Shown piece by piece: positions 20,719 to 30,654 of a stretch of DNA of 64,000 nucleotides (position 1 is its first letter; each line of letters starts with the position of its first letter). The stretch spans positions 2,976,001-3,040,000 of the forward strand of contig OY730175.1 of NCBI GenBank assembly GCA_963422465.1, written 5' to 3'. The translations under genes and the position numbers were made by a program. This stretch comes from Lichina pygmaea. Lineage: Eukaryota; Ascomycota; Lichinomycetes; Lichinales; Lichinaceae. The notes beneath the pieces were generated by a model. The model was not told where the DNA came from. It was given only the letters and a program-made list of their open reading frames with translations, and made no database searches.

Positions 20719-22119
20719 ATGCCTGTCAAAAAGAAGAAACCGGACTCCTCCCAGAACACTACCAGAAAAACAACACCTTCTCCAACAATGCCAGCTCCCA
20801 GTTCTGCTGGTACTCAGCCTAGTTCTTCTACCCCCTATCCAGCTCTCCAGAATGACTACAACCTACTGGACTCATGGCTCAAGCTTCAAGCTACCCCAGA
20901 ATCTGTACTGAAAAGCTGGGAGAATATTAAGAAAAACTCTTGTACTAATGAAGCCCAGTCCACCAAAACCCAGTCTCTCCCCACTGGTCTGACCAACAAG
21001 ATTTTCCAGGAGCTGGAGAATATTAGCAAGCGGCTAGACAAGCAAGAATCTAAGCCATCATATGCCCAGGCTGTTCAGAAACATATCCCAGCTCAAATCC
21101 CTCTAGCTCCAAGGATTCTGAAGGAAGTTCTTGTCCACCCTGGTAACCAGACACCTGATATGGCCAACAGGACTCACATCCAGCTTTTTCAAGCTCTCCA
21201 AGACAGACTCCCCAGTCCCTATAATAAACAAGTCAGAGCAGTGAGAAAACTTCCCTCAGGGGACATTCTTATTAACACTGAAACCCAAGAGACTAAGAGT
21301 TTTCTGGAGAAAGACTCTGCCTGGATATCAGCTATTTTTACCAAGGAAGCAACTATCCAACCCAAGAGATTCCCAGTGTTGATTCATGGAGTCAGAACCA
21401 CAGACATCCAGCCAGAAAACCTGGAAAAAACTCGCCAGACTATCCAGAACAGCAACCCATCCCTGAGCAAGCAAATCACTATTCTAAGAGCCTACTGGTC
21501 AAAGAAGGCTATAGCTCAAAAGAAACCAGTTACTTCACTCCACCTGGATCTGGCCACCCCGGAACAGGCCAATCTTCTAATTGAGAGTGGAGTAGTGCTG
21601 GGCCACAGATTGCATGAGGCAGAGTCTTTTCTGGCTAACACAGTGGTGGCACAATGCTTCAAGTGCTTTGGGTATGGACACCAAGCTCGCCTGTGCAGGA
21701 ATCAAGCTGTATGTGGTGCCTGTGGAGGCCAGCATGAAAGAAGAACCTGCCAAATCCCTGAGCAACTGCTAAAGCCAAAATGCAGCAACTGCAAAGGAGC
21801 TCACCCAGCCTGGGCTAGCACATGCCCAGTACGCCAAGAAGCAGTCAAGAAGGCAAGAGAGGCATGGATTTCCCACCCAGGGAAGTATGAGATCTCCACT
21901 GCTACCACTGTCCCAGTCACACAGTCTCCAGTTACTTTCCCCTTCATACAGACTCTTCCAGGGGGAAAAAGACGGAAAACCACAGAGCCAACTAGAAGCT
22001 CAGAGAGACTCAGAGGAGAGTCTCCAGAAGTGCAAATTCTGTCTACAAGATCAACAAACACAGGGGGAAAGCAGTCAGTCAACCCCTTCAAGATCTTTGA
22101 AGATGAAATGTCTACATGA
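20719..22119 (+). CDS. LINE-A ORF1, Gag-like zinc-knuckle protein
   Basis: A 466-aa protein that, by family, coats the element RNA and acts as a nucleic-acid chaperone in the retrotransposition particle. I chose the ATG at 20,719 (MPVKKKKPDSS) over the in-frame ATG at 20,677 because copy 3 begins at the equivalent MAPKKKKP. The N-terminus is basic then Ser/Pro/Thr-rich and probably disordered. A short helix (LENISKRLDKQESKPSYAQ, near residue 110) is followed by a conserved domain, then three zinc knuckles around residues 315-375: CFKCFGYGHQARLC, CGACGGQHERRTC and CSNCKGAHPAWASTC. A basic PGGKRRK segment near residue 425 could be a nuclear-localisation signal. The stop overlaps the ORF2 start by four bases, suggesting coupled translation. 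Only about seven CpGs occur in the whole gene. Confidence 0.92.
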   Translation: MPVKKKKPDSSQNTTRKTTPSPTMPAPSSAGTQPSSSTPYPALQNDYNLLDSWLKLQATPESVLKSWENIKKNSCTNEAQSTKTQSLPTGLTNKIFQELENISKRLDKQESKPSYAQAVQKHIPAQIPLAPRILKEVLVHPGNQTPDMANRTHIQLFQALQDRLPSPYNKQVRAVRKLPSGDILINTETQETKSFLEKDSAWISAIFTKEATIQPKRFPVLIHGVRTTDIQPENLEKTRQTIQNSNPSLSKQITILRAYWSKKAIAQKKPVTSLHLDLATPEQANLLIESGVVLGHRLHEAESFLANTVVAQCFKCFGYGHQARLCRNQAVCGACGGQHERRTCQIPEQLLKPKCSNCKGAHPAWASTCPVRQEAVKKAREAWISHPGKYEISTATTVPVTQSPVTFPFIQTLPGGKRRKTTEPTRSSERLRGESPEVQILSTRSTNTGGKQSVNPFKIFEDEMST

Positions 22120-25100
22120 AGAATACAAAGTTCACTCTTCTTCAATACAATGTGCAGAAAAGCCAATCAGTCCAAGAGCTACTTCTAGCAAACCCAACTC
22201 TTCAAGAAGTAGATATTATTGCACTTCAAGAACCCTGGAAGAATCCTCACCTTCAAACCAGCACCTCAACTGTTTTTTCTTCTTTTCTTCCTTTATATTC
22301 TCCAGAGATTGGTAGAACTCTTTTTCTTATTAACAAAAACCTGAATCTGTCATCTCTCCACCCTACTTTCTGGAGTAAAGACTTTGTTTCTCTTGAAATT
22401 CATCTGGAAAACACCTCTACTTCTCTGTGGGTGCATAATCTATACTTCACTCCCTCAAGTCAAGAGAACTACCTACAAGCATCAGAAGCTCTTCTCTGTC
22501 TACTCCAAAATACTTTACAAGCAAAAGGGCAGCATATTCTTCTTACAGACTCAAATCTTCACCACCCTGACTGGTCAAAGAAAAGAAGACTATATTCTGA
22601 CACTGCACACAAGTTCCAAACTCTAATGAAAAACTCAAATCTGGAGTTAGCTATTGCACCTTTTACACCCACAAGAGCTAGATCTCTTTCCCACAAACCC
22701 TGTTCACCTATTGATCTTTCCTTTATATCTTCTTCTCTTTCTAACTCTCTAATCTTTTCTAAAATTGCTTTGCAGTTCTTTCATGGGTCTGACCACAGAC
22801 CTGTGCTAACTAGCCTGGACCTGGACTCACCAAGAAAAACCTGGAAGCCAGAAAGGAACTGGAAAACACTGGACACAAACCTGGCAAAACAAGAGTGTAA
22901 TAATTTGCAGCTGCCCTTCCACTTTCAAGATAAACATGAAGTGGATGAGTACTTGGAATATCTTAACCACTTTCTCCAAGAAATAGCAGACAGATGCACA
23001 GAACTCCAGAAGCAATCTAGCCACTCAGTCCCCTGGTGGAACCAAGAGATCCAAACCAAAGTTAAGCAGGAAAGAAGAATAAGAAGACAAGTGCTCAGAG
23101 GACAGGCAAGCCAAGAAGAGCTAGAAGAAGCAACTAAGCTCAAGAAGAAAGCTGTCAGAGAAGGCAAACAGAACACCTTCAGAAAACAAGTTCATGAGCT
23201 AGCCAGTTCCTCAAAATTCTGGAAGCTTGCAAAGTGGGGAAAATCAAAAGCTAACAAGACCCCTGATCTTCCTCTGGTCCCTGATCTGGAGACTCAAGAA
23301 GGACTAGCCAAAAGCTTTGAGGAGAAGACAAAATCTTTCTCAGCTCAATTCTTTCCAGAAGCACATGTTCCAGAACCAAGTACAGAAAGTCACCAGAGTA
23401 CCCCAGAGATCCAGCTTTCTCAGGAGGTTACCACTGAAGAAGTGGAGCAAATTCTGAACAAGAAGAAACCTTTTACAGCAGGAGGAAAAGACAAGCTGCC
23501 AAATGGATTTCTGAAAGCTCTGGGTCCCAAGTTCTGCCAAGCTATAGCTGTTCTCACATCAACATGCTGGAGACTGGAATACTTTCCAGAGAAATTCAAG
23601 AATGCAAAAACAGTCTGTCTAAGAAAACCTGGCAAGGGAATCTATAACCAAGCTAAAGCCTGGCACCCTATAGCTCTGCTAAACACAACTGGCAAGCTGA
23701 TGGAAGCTATTACAGCAGCCAGACTAAGCAAGGTAGCAGAAGAGGCTAAACTCTTGCCAGAAATCCAGATGGGGTTCAGGAAAGGCAGATCAACTGAATC
23801 AGCACTTTTCCTTCTAACTTCCCAAGTGGAAAAAGTCTGGAAAGAAGGCATGGTTGCATCTCTACTTTCTCTGGACATCTCAGGAGCATATGACACAGTT
23901 CTTCCAGAGATTCTTCAAAAGATTCTGGAGAGAAAAGGAATCCCTCTCTGGCTAACTTCTTGGATCTTCTCTTTCTGTACCAGACGTACCACCACCCTAG
24001 TTTTTGATGACTCTGAGTCCTCTTCTATTCCTATTCACTGTGGAGTTCCCCAAGGTTCCCCTTTGTCTCCTATTCTTTTTCTATTCTATATTTCTGAACT
24101 TCATGAGACTGTACATTCTCCTACTACTGGTGTTTCTGCTCTGGGATTTGCAGATGATACAAATCTGCTTGCATTTGGACACTCTCTTAAAAGCAACCTT
24201 CTGAAGTTGAAGAATACACATCTTAAATGTCTATCTTGGGCTGCAAGACATGGAATAGTCTTCTCTCCTGAGAAATATGAAATACTTTATTTTTCCAGAA
24301 GAAGATCAGACAATCTGCAGCTCAAGCTTAGACTTGGGAATGTGATTCTAAAACCAAAAGAAGAAGTGCGAGTATTGGGAGTGTACCTGGATGCCAAACT
24401 CCACTGGCACAAACACCAGAGAATTATTCTTCAAAAAGCACAAAACGCACTATCTTCTCTTTCTAGAACCTCTTACTCCACCTGGGGCTTTCCAGTTCTC
24501 ACAGCACGCCTTGTGTACACTGCAATACTCAGATCTGTACTGAGCTATGCAGTGGGAATTTGGTTCAACCCACTCAGAAAATCCTCTAATATTTCCTCTC
24601 TTATCATATTCCAAAACAAATGTCTGAGACTTATTGGGGGTGCTTTCAAAGCCACTCCTTCTTTTCTATTAGAGAGTGAGCTTTTTCTTTTACCTCTAGA
24701 TCTCTATTTTAAATTTCGCACAGCTTGTTTTCTATCTTCTATCCAAACCTCCTCTCTGAAAGACTTTCTTGACAGTACCTGTTCTACTATTTCTTCCTAT
24801 GCTTCTTCACTGAGGAAACCTTTAAAGAAATCCTCAACTATCTCTCCTAATTGGAAGTTCACTTGGTTAAGTCAAATAACTACTAACCAGGCTAGTTCAA
24901 AGAAAGAACTACAAATACTCTTTACTAAAGAGTGGGAAAACCAATGGGAGAAGAAGAAAAGAAAAGGCTATGCTGGATGGCAGGTGTTTTGCCAAAAACC
25001 TCACTACAACAACCTAAAGCTCTACAAAGAGCTACAGAAAGCTGAGGCAAGTCTACTACTGCAAACCAGAACTGGGAGAATTGGTCTAGCAAGTTTTCTT

Positions 25101-25358
25101 TTCAGAGCTGGAGTCCCTGACTTTCCTACCCCCCTATGCATGTGTGGTCAAGCAGAAGAGACAGTAAAGCATATCACCTCTTCATGCTCTCTCTACTCAA
25201 GTCAAAGACAACATGCTCTCTTTAACCCCCAAGATTTCACTACTATTATTTCAAACCCAGAGCTTCTACAGAAGTTTCTGTACTGGTTTATGTCTTTGAA
25301 AAGACTAAACCAATTTAATCTGGCTTTCAAACTTCACTATTCACACTCCAACATCTAG
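22116..25358 (+). CDS. LINE-A ORF2, APE endonuclease-reverse transcriptase
   Basis: A 1,080-aa polyprotein that nicks target DNA and primes reverse transcription from the nick. The N-terminal APE-type endonuclease has LLQYNVQKS (residues 8-16), the catalytic Glu39 in LQEPW, Asp145 and Asn147 in LLTDSNLHHPDW, and Asp226-His227 in GSDHRPV. The RT domain runs from about 455 to 800: Asp587 in SLDISGAYD, GVPQGSPLSPILF at 643-655, and the catalytic FADD at 678-681. A C-terminal knuckle, Cys1008-x-Cys1010-x8-His1019-x4-Cys1024, ends the protein. I see no RNase H domain between RT and knuckle, although some Tad-clade elements have one. There is no frameshift or internal stop. Start is the ATGA overlap with ORF1. 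I count only five CpGs in 3,243 bp, and Arg is nearly always AGA or AGG. Confidence 0.95.
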   Translation: MKNTKFTLLQYNVQKSQSVQELLLANPTLQEVDIIALQEPWKNPHLQTSTSTVFSSFLPLYSPEIGRTLFLINKNLNLSSLHPTFWSKDFVSLEIHLENTSTSLWVHNLYFTPSSQENYLQASEALLCLLQNTLQAKGQHILLTDSNLHHPDWSKKRRLYSDTAHKFQTLMKNSNLELAIAPFTPTRARSLSHKPCSPIDLSFISSSLSNSLIFSKIALQFFHGSDHRPVLTSLDLDSPRKTWKPERNWKTLDTNLAKQECNNLQLPFHFQDKHEVDEYLEYLNHFLQEIADRCTELQKQSSHSVPWWNQEIQTKVKQERRIRRQVLRGQASQEELEEATKLKKKAVREGKQNTFRKQVHELASSSKFWKLAKWGKSKANKTPDLPLVPDLETQEGLAKSFEEKTKSFSAQFFPEAHVPEPSTESHQSTPEIQLSQEVTTEEVEQILNKKKPFTAGGKDKLPNGFLKALGPKFCQAIAVLTSTCWRLEYFPEKFKNAKTVCLRKPGKGIYNQAKAWHPIALLNTTGKLMEAITAARLSKVAEEAKLLPEIQMGFRKGRSTESALFLLTSQVEKVWKEGMVASLLSLDISGAYDTVLPEILQKILERKGIPLWLTSWIFSFCTRRTTTLVFDDSESSSIPIHCGVPQGSPLSPILFLFYISELHETVHSPTTGVSALGFADDTNLLAFGHSLKSNLLKLKNTHLKCLSWAARHGIVFSPEKYEILYFSRRRSDNLQLKLRLGNVILKPKEEVRVLGVYLDAKLHWHKHQRIILQKAQNALSSLSRTSYSTWGFPVLTARLVYTAILRSVLSYAVGIWFNPLRKSSNISSLIIFQNKCLRLIGGAFKATPSFLLESELFLLPLDLYFKFRTACFLSSIQTSSLKDFLDSTCSTISSYASSLRKPLKKSSTISPNWKFTWLSQITTNQASSKKELQILFTKEWENQWEKKKRKGYAGWQVFCQKPHYNNLKLYKELQKAEASLLLQTRTGRIGLASFLFRAGVPDFPTPLCMCGQAEETVKHITSSCSLYSSQRQHALFNPQDFTTIISNPELLQKFLYWFMSLKRLNQFNLAFKLHYSHSNI

Positions 25359-25532
25359 AAGCTTTTCCTACCAGACACTACAAGATTTCCTTTTGCTACA
25401 CTTTCTAGTCACCTCCCTGTCTTCAGTTTTTATTCCTTTAAAGGTTTTCTGAAGAAGTTCACTATTAGCTGGAAGATCTGCATGGCTGTAAAGCTACAAA
25501 CAGTGTAAGAATCAAATCAAATCAAAAAAAAA
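25359..25532 (+). promoter_or_regulatory. LINE-A 3' UTR and tail
   Basis: The 3' UTR ends in GATCTGCATGGCTGTAAAG, then CAGTGTAAGAATCAAAT and a short (AATCA)n/A tract. The last 40 bp are conserved in every LINE-A copy in the window and related to the LINE-B and SINE ends. By analogy with other LINEs this is where the reverse transcriptase recognises its template. Confidence 0.75.
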
Positions 25533-25546
25533 TATCTATATCACCA

Positions 25547-27050
25547 CCCTCTTGTTTTGCCAACACCTCCAAGACCACCACACACACCTTGAGATTGTTG
25601 AAGCACTCAATTAGCTATGTCATCATCTGAGACAACTGGTTGATCAAGTTGATGATGGGCTGGCTGGTGGGGTGTGACAGCAAGCTGAATATCAAGGTAC
25701 TGTGGCAAGTCAGAGTGGTCAGACGACTGATGACTGACAAAAAAGTGGAAACAAGTGACAGGGGTCTGGCACCACCAGGGAGTTTGACTGACAGGTGAGG
25801 TTGGTTTGTGACAGTCTCTGTGTCTGCGCAGTGGTTTTTCACTCAGTGCTTGTGCTGCCAGTCAAAATTGTCATAGTCCTGCTTCACATGATGCACAAGC
25901 TCAGCCTTCACAGTCAGTGTTATAGTGCAGCTCTTGAAGACAGTGTTCAGCTCTGTCATCTTGCCCTGAAGCTTACACACAAGAAACTGGAAGTGTGGCA
26001 GCACCTAATAAGAAGTCAGCATCAACACTCCATAACTTGATGGCAACTAGACACACCTGGACACAGTCCTTTGACAAGCTGATGCAACAGCTACATCTTG
26101 TCACTCTGTTGTGTGTGTGCATCAGTATGCAGACATGTAGTATATAATTATTGTTCACCTGTGTGCTGAAGTAGTGTTTCAGGCATCAAGCACACCAAAC
26201 ATTAGGCTTCTGACTGTGTTTCTGGACACAACAGTACTGCCCAGATAAGAAGCCACTTTCCTTCTAGGCAATACACAGAACAGTCTGAAGACTGGGCAAC
26301 AAGAGATAAGCAGCCAGAGACAGCAACACAGACATCATGGTGACAGCAACTGAAGACTGACAGATTCAAGTTGACAGAAACAAGCAACAACATGATGTTG
26401 AGAGTGGTGAGGTAAACAAAAACTGGTGTGAAATTGTCAAGAGCAAACCGCAAATCAGTGAAGAAGAGATCAGCAACTGGTGTCAGCAAAGTGGTATAGA
26501 AAAGAAGAACAAGAACAGAACAAAAAAAAAGAGATTGCCACTTTTTATACAAAAAATCAATATATTGCCACTATCAACAAATAGGGGAACCAACAGAGAC
26601 TGCCAAACAAACCACTGGCAACTGCCACTGACAGTGATGTTTGAAGACTCTTTGTCAACAGAAGAAGCCACCATCACAAAAGACTATGATCTTAGAGAGA
26701 GGGTAATTGTAAAGTTCTGTCACAACAACTACTTACAATAGCCCACATCTGGCAGTCCCACATCTGTTGATCATGTGATGTGGCTCTACTCACATAACCA
26801 ACAGAGAAATACAGCTCTGACCTGCATAGCTAACACAAGCCAGCCATGACCAGCCACAACTAGCTGGCTACTTGAGACAGCTGTGCAGCAGCTTGGAGAT
26901 TTGTTGGAGTCACTTAGCTAGATACTCTGTTCTCAGCTCTATAGCATATAGAGCCACTCTCACTGTTCTCTTTGGAGACCAGTGAAAAATTCTACAAACA
27001 CACTTGATTCTACCCACCAAGCAGCATCCTGAGCACACTGCTGGTAACAT
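25547..27050. other. Unassigned sequence, possibly old LTR-element debris
   Basis: I see no domain or repeat match in most of this 1.5 kb. It is CpG-poor, like the decayed elements around it. Between about 26,758 and 27,050 the sequence starts TGTTGATCATGTGATG and has a TATA-like CTATAGCATATAG 170 bp further on, which is how the LTRs in this window are built. This may be an old LTR, but no second copy or target duplication was found. Confidence 0.3.
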
Positions 27051-27450
27051 TCTCACAAGGACCAAGAGACTCTCAAGCAGGAGGTTTCATGTGTGGTGTC
27101 TCCACTGTCTCTGGACAATCTTTTCTCTTCAGAGACTTTGGCTTCTTTTAGGTCTTTGTCTCTGTTAGTCCTGGCTTCTGTGGGTTTTCTTGGTGAAAAC
27201 TCCACAGCTTCTTACTTATCACAGAGCTGAAGTTCTCAGTGGATTTCTATAAGTTCTTCTTGTTGTTGTACTCTAACTATTTGACCAGGTACTTGATCTT
27301 CTGTCTGTTTCTTCAACTGTCTAGAATTCTTTTGATGTTGTACTTTTCTTTGTTGTCCTCAAAGTGCTATTCTGTTTCAATCTCTGTATTGCTGGGTGCT
27401 GGCTCAAGAAGCAAGACATGGAATATTTGGTGTATCTATACTTTCTTCAG
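27051..27450 (-). mobile_element. Ty3/gypsy relic G4, part 1 (chromodomain end)
   Basis: From about 27,100 the sequence matches the G1b region at 31,630-31,960: first the tail of the antisense reading frame (plus strand), then the chromodomain-coding end of pol (minus strand). It stops at the LINE-B insertion and resumes at 46,405. The last 13 bases, ATACTTTCTTCAG (27,438-27,450), are the target duplication. Heavily decayed, with many breaks. Confidence 0.75.
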
Positions 27451-28063
27451 TCTCCAGAAGCCAGTCACATCTCTACATCTGGATCTAGCTACCCCAGAGC
27501 AAGCAAACTTCCTAATTGAGAAAGAAATAGTTCTAGGATACACTCTACATAAGGTAGAACCAGCCCTACTAGCAACATCAGTCACCCAGTCCTACAAATG
27601 TACTAGGTTTGGACACCAAGCACACACTTACCAAGCCCAAGCCCAGTGCACAGCCTGTGGAGGAAAGCATGCCAGAAGAGACTGCCAAACTCCTCCAGAA
27701 ACTCTAACACCAAAATATGCAAACTGCAAGAGAAACCACCCAGCCTGGTCAAAGTCCTGCCAGAAAAAACAGGAAGCAATCCAGAAAGTAAGGGAGGTAT
27801 GGCTAGCAAGACCAGGGAGGTACATAACAGCTCCCAGACTAGCTCTACCTCAGACTCCCTCAACACAAGAAAAAAGCCAAGTCTACAAGACAGACAAGAG
27901 ACTAAGATAAGAAAACAAGAGGAAGTACTAAGAGTATGCTCAAGCTTAAGACTGAACACTCAGCTCCCCACTTTCCCACTTGCACAGAACTCAGAGTTCT
28001 AAATCAACATACCCAGAAAAAAAACTACTGAGATCTTGGAAGACGCTAGCCAAGAGGATTAAT
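27451..28063 (+). pseudogene. LINE-B ORF1 3' part, zinc knuckles
   Basis: This encodes the C-terminal half of the Gag-like ORF1 and is nearly colinear with 61,617-62,229. The knuckle region is present but altered: the first knuckle begins SYKCTRFGHQAHTY, having lost its first and last Cys, the second is CTACGGKHARRDC, and the third begins KYANC. Short premature stops follow. The ORF1/ORF2 boundary here reads GATTAATAAG, so the ORF2 start ATG seen in copy 3 (GATTAATGAG) has become ATA. Confidence 0.8.
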
Positions 28064-28148
28064 AAGTTACTCCAAACTTAACCTTCTCCAGTACAATGTC
28101 CAGAAAAGCCAGACATGCCAAGAACTTCTACTGGCAAACTCTAGACTA

Positions 28149-28494
28149 TGTGACAAGGCAATAGCAGAGCAGAACTCAAGCCTAACTGATTCAGTAACCT
28201 TGACCTGACTTGGCTTGAGACCTGAGACTTGGATTGATGTACAAGGTGAAAGACAAGGAAGAAAAAAAGAAAAGAAGAAGAGAAGAAGCTGGGGGAGCAG
28301 GAGAAGTTCTTATAGGCAGGGGATACAGCAGAGCAAACAGGCAACAGTGCAGATGGAACTTCCCAGCAAGGTGCGTGACTTGTGCCAGATATGCAACAAG
28401 GCAATAGCAGAGCAAACAGGCAACAGTGCAGATAGAACTTCCCGGCAAGGTGCGTGACTTGTGCCAGATATGCAACTGGGCCAGAACTGTGACA
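28149..28494 (-). repeat. G2 3' LTR
   Basis: TGTGACAAGG to AACTGTGACA on the plus strand. It contains a direct duplication of a roughly 79-bp segment (GCAATAGCAGAGCAAAC through GATATGCAA). A polypurine tract lies just inside at 28,495-28,510, seen on the plus strand as TTACCCCCCTCC. Confidence 0.92.
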
Positions 28495-30654
28495 TTACCC
28501 CCCTCCTTCACATAGTGAACTCCTGTGAGCCTCAGGCCACTCATGGGTGTAGTTCTGTGGCTGTGGTTTCCTTGGGTATTTCTCATGGAAGTTGTAGATA
28601 GTGTTGTTGGTGTTGTCAAGATGCTCAATAGACTCTTCAGTAGTATCTTCAATTGGCCATCCGGACTATTTGACCAGGTACTTGAACTTCTGTCAAGATA
28701 TTGCTGGCTTGGAGTCAAGGATTTCTTCAACCTGGAACTCTTCATCTGTGTCTTGACCAATGACAGGGCCAGAGTGTTTATTTGATTGGCCAGAGATAGG
28801 ATTAGCAGGTGTCAGACGTAGAAGGGAAATGTGAAAGACAGGGTGGATCTTGAGAGTGTGTGGAAGCTCCAGATAGCAGGCACAGCTTCCGACTGTCTTC
28901 AACACCTTGAATAGTCCAATCCACTTGTTGTCAAGCTTTTTGCATGGGTGGCGTGTTCTGATGTTCTTGGTATTCAGCCAAACAAGATCTCCAGTTTGAT
29001 AGGACGGTGACAGGACTTGATGCAAATTGGCAGTGTGAGCTTGAGCTTCCTGGGATAGTCGGAGTTCAGCTTGCAACTGTTCCAGAATCTGTGTCATTTC
29101 TCCAGAGATTTCCATAGTATCTTGGTTGCAGGCTTCACTTGTGGGTGTGATGCTGAGCTGTGGATGGAACTCTTTGTTGGCAAAGAACAGTGACATGCCA
29201 GAGGAATCAGACTGGGAGTTGTTCTGCATGAACTATGCCAGAGGAAGCCATTGGACCCAGTCATCTTGGAGATAGTTGACATTTTGATTTGATTTGATTT
29301 GATTCTTACACTGATTCGGCTGTTAAGCCATGCAGAACTTCTTGAAGAATTTTTGTCTCTGGTAGACTTGACTCGGGGACCTCACGCATTTACCATACAC
29401 CCCGTGGTTTGTAGTGTATGTACTGTGGGAAAACCCCAAACCCTGTAGGGGAAATAGGAAAACCACAGTAATGAGGGTTTTGTGGATCTTGACAGATATT
29501 GGGTGAGCTATTTCTTGGGGGTTTTCATACATCTTGCGAGGAGTACATCTTAGACAAGTTCTATGAATCTTGGGGGTTTTTGTGGCAGAATGTGGGGTGG
29601 GTCAGATTTGAACTGACAACTAGTTTAGTCAGGTTCTCCAGGCCTGACACCACTAGTTCTGGATCATGGGTGCCACGTAGTGGGAAACTCTCACCAGCTT
29701 CCCACTACACTATGCCACCCTGGATAGTTGACATAGGATCTCAGGTAGTGTTCAAGCTCCTGATTCTCTTGTTCTGTCTGACCATCTGTCTCTGGGTGGT
29801 GTCCTGAGGATAGTCGTAGCATGATGTCAAGATGGGCACAGAGTGCTTTCCAGAATAAGCTGACAAACTGACCTTCTCTGTCTGAGACAATACTCCTGGG
29901 CAAGCCATGGGTACAGACAACAAACTGGATGAACATCCAGACAAGATGCGAGGTTGTCATCTCAGCACATGGTACAAAGTGGTGTTCTTTGGTGAGACAG
30001 TCAGTGATAACCCAGATGTGCTTGGCACCAGGGAAGCAGGCATCTCTTGACTTGAGCAAGTCAGTAATGAAATCCATAGCCAGATCCTGCCAATGTTGCT
30101 GAGGCACAGGAAGAGACAGCAGCTCTCCTTAGCAATCACAGGCAGGCTTTGCTCAAGAGCAGACATGACAATTCCTGATATACTACTGTATGATGTTCAC
30201 CATCTTTAGCCAATAGTACCAACAAGACAGGAGATTGTGGGTCTTGGCAATCCCAGTGTGGCCAGCCATTGCTTGGTCATGGGCTTCTTGGAACAGGTGT
30301 AGGTGTAGCTTATTGTTCTCAGAGATCCAGAGTCAGTTCTTGTAGAAGAGACAGTTATTTTCCAAGCTGCAGTCTGAGAGAGACACTTCTTGACTGTGCC
30401 TGACACTGTCCCTTAGCATCTGTGACACTGTTGCCACTGGATCACCTTCAGCAAGGTTGTTATAGGCAGCTTGGATGATGTCTGAAAGAGGTGCAGCACC
30501 AGGTTCAGTGTCAACTGGTGCAGCTTCTGAACATCTCAGGATCCAGATGGGCTTGACTTGAACCTCTGAATATGCAAGATTCTTGGGCTTGAGGACAACT
30601 TACTCCATGAAGTCTTGACAGGGATCACTGTCTGACAGGAGGTCTTGGGAATGT
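28495..30654 (-). mobile_element. G2 integrase and chromodomain region
   Basis: On the minus strand the order is the integrase core (about 30,110 to 29,735: MDFITDLLKSRDACF, DREGQFVS, TDGQTEQ), the integrase C-terminal domain (29,090-28,830: GDLVWLNTKNIRTR, HPVFHISLLR) and a chromodomain-like end near 28,530-28,740. The SINE at 29,283 lies in the middle. Upstream, 30,200-30,654 holds RNase H to integrase linker sequence. Broken in several places. Confidence 0.8.
29283..29721 (-). mobile_element. SINE copy 2, complete, tRNA-like head and LINE-like tail
   Basis: This is the cleanest of three SINE copies: 439 bp on the minus strand with a 12-bp duplication, GATAGTTGACAT (29,271-29,282 and 29,723-29,734). 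Read 5' to 3' the head starts GGGTGGCATAGTGTAGTGGG (A box-like TGGCATAGTGTAGTGG). About 110 nt later comes a T-arm-like GTCAG-TTCAAAT-CTGAC (B box GTTCAAATC) followed by CCACCC, which pairs with the initial GGGTGG. A unique body of about 250 bp follows. The end is AGTTCTGCATGGCT through AATCAGTGTAAGAATC and (AATCA)n, shared with LINE-B. RNA polymerase III transcription is inferred from the boxes. Confidence 0.85.

Larger units (their letters stand above)
20292..25532 (+). mobile_element. LINE-A copy 4, intact two-ORF Tad-like LINE
   Basis: This 5.24-kb element has a 5' UTR, two open reading frames overlapping by ATGA, a 3' UTR and an (AATCA)n/A-rich tail. It is bounded by a perfect 14-bp target duplication, TATCTATATCACCA (20,278-20,291 and 25,533-25,546). 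Compared with copy 3 and LINE-B it lacks about the first 200 bp of leader, so it may be slightly 5'-truncated or use a later start. Both ORFs are undamaged, so it could encode functional proteins. It is the best candidate in the window for a recently active element, and possibly the source that mobilised others. Confidence 0.93.

Noticed and set aside
27239-27910. A single 223-codon protein with zinc knuckles
   Set aside because: The frame crosses the LINE-B insertion point at 27,451, so its first third is gypsy sequence read in the wrong sense; it is an accidental fusion.
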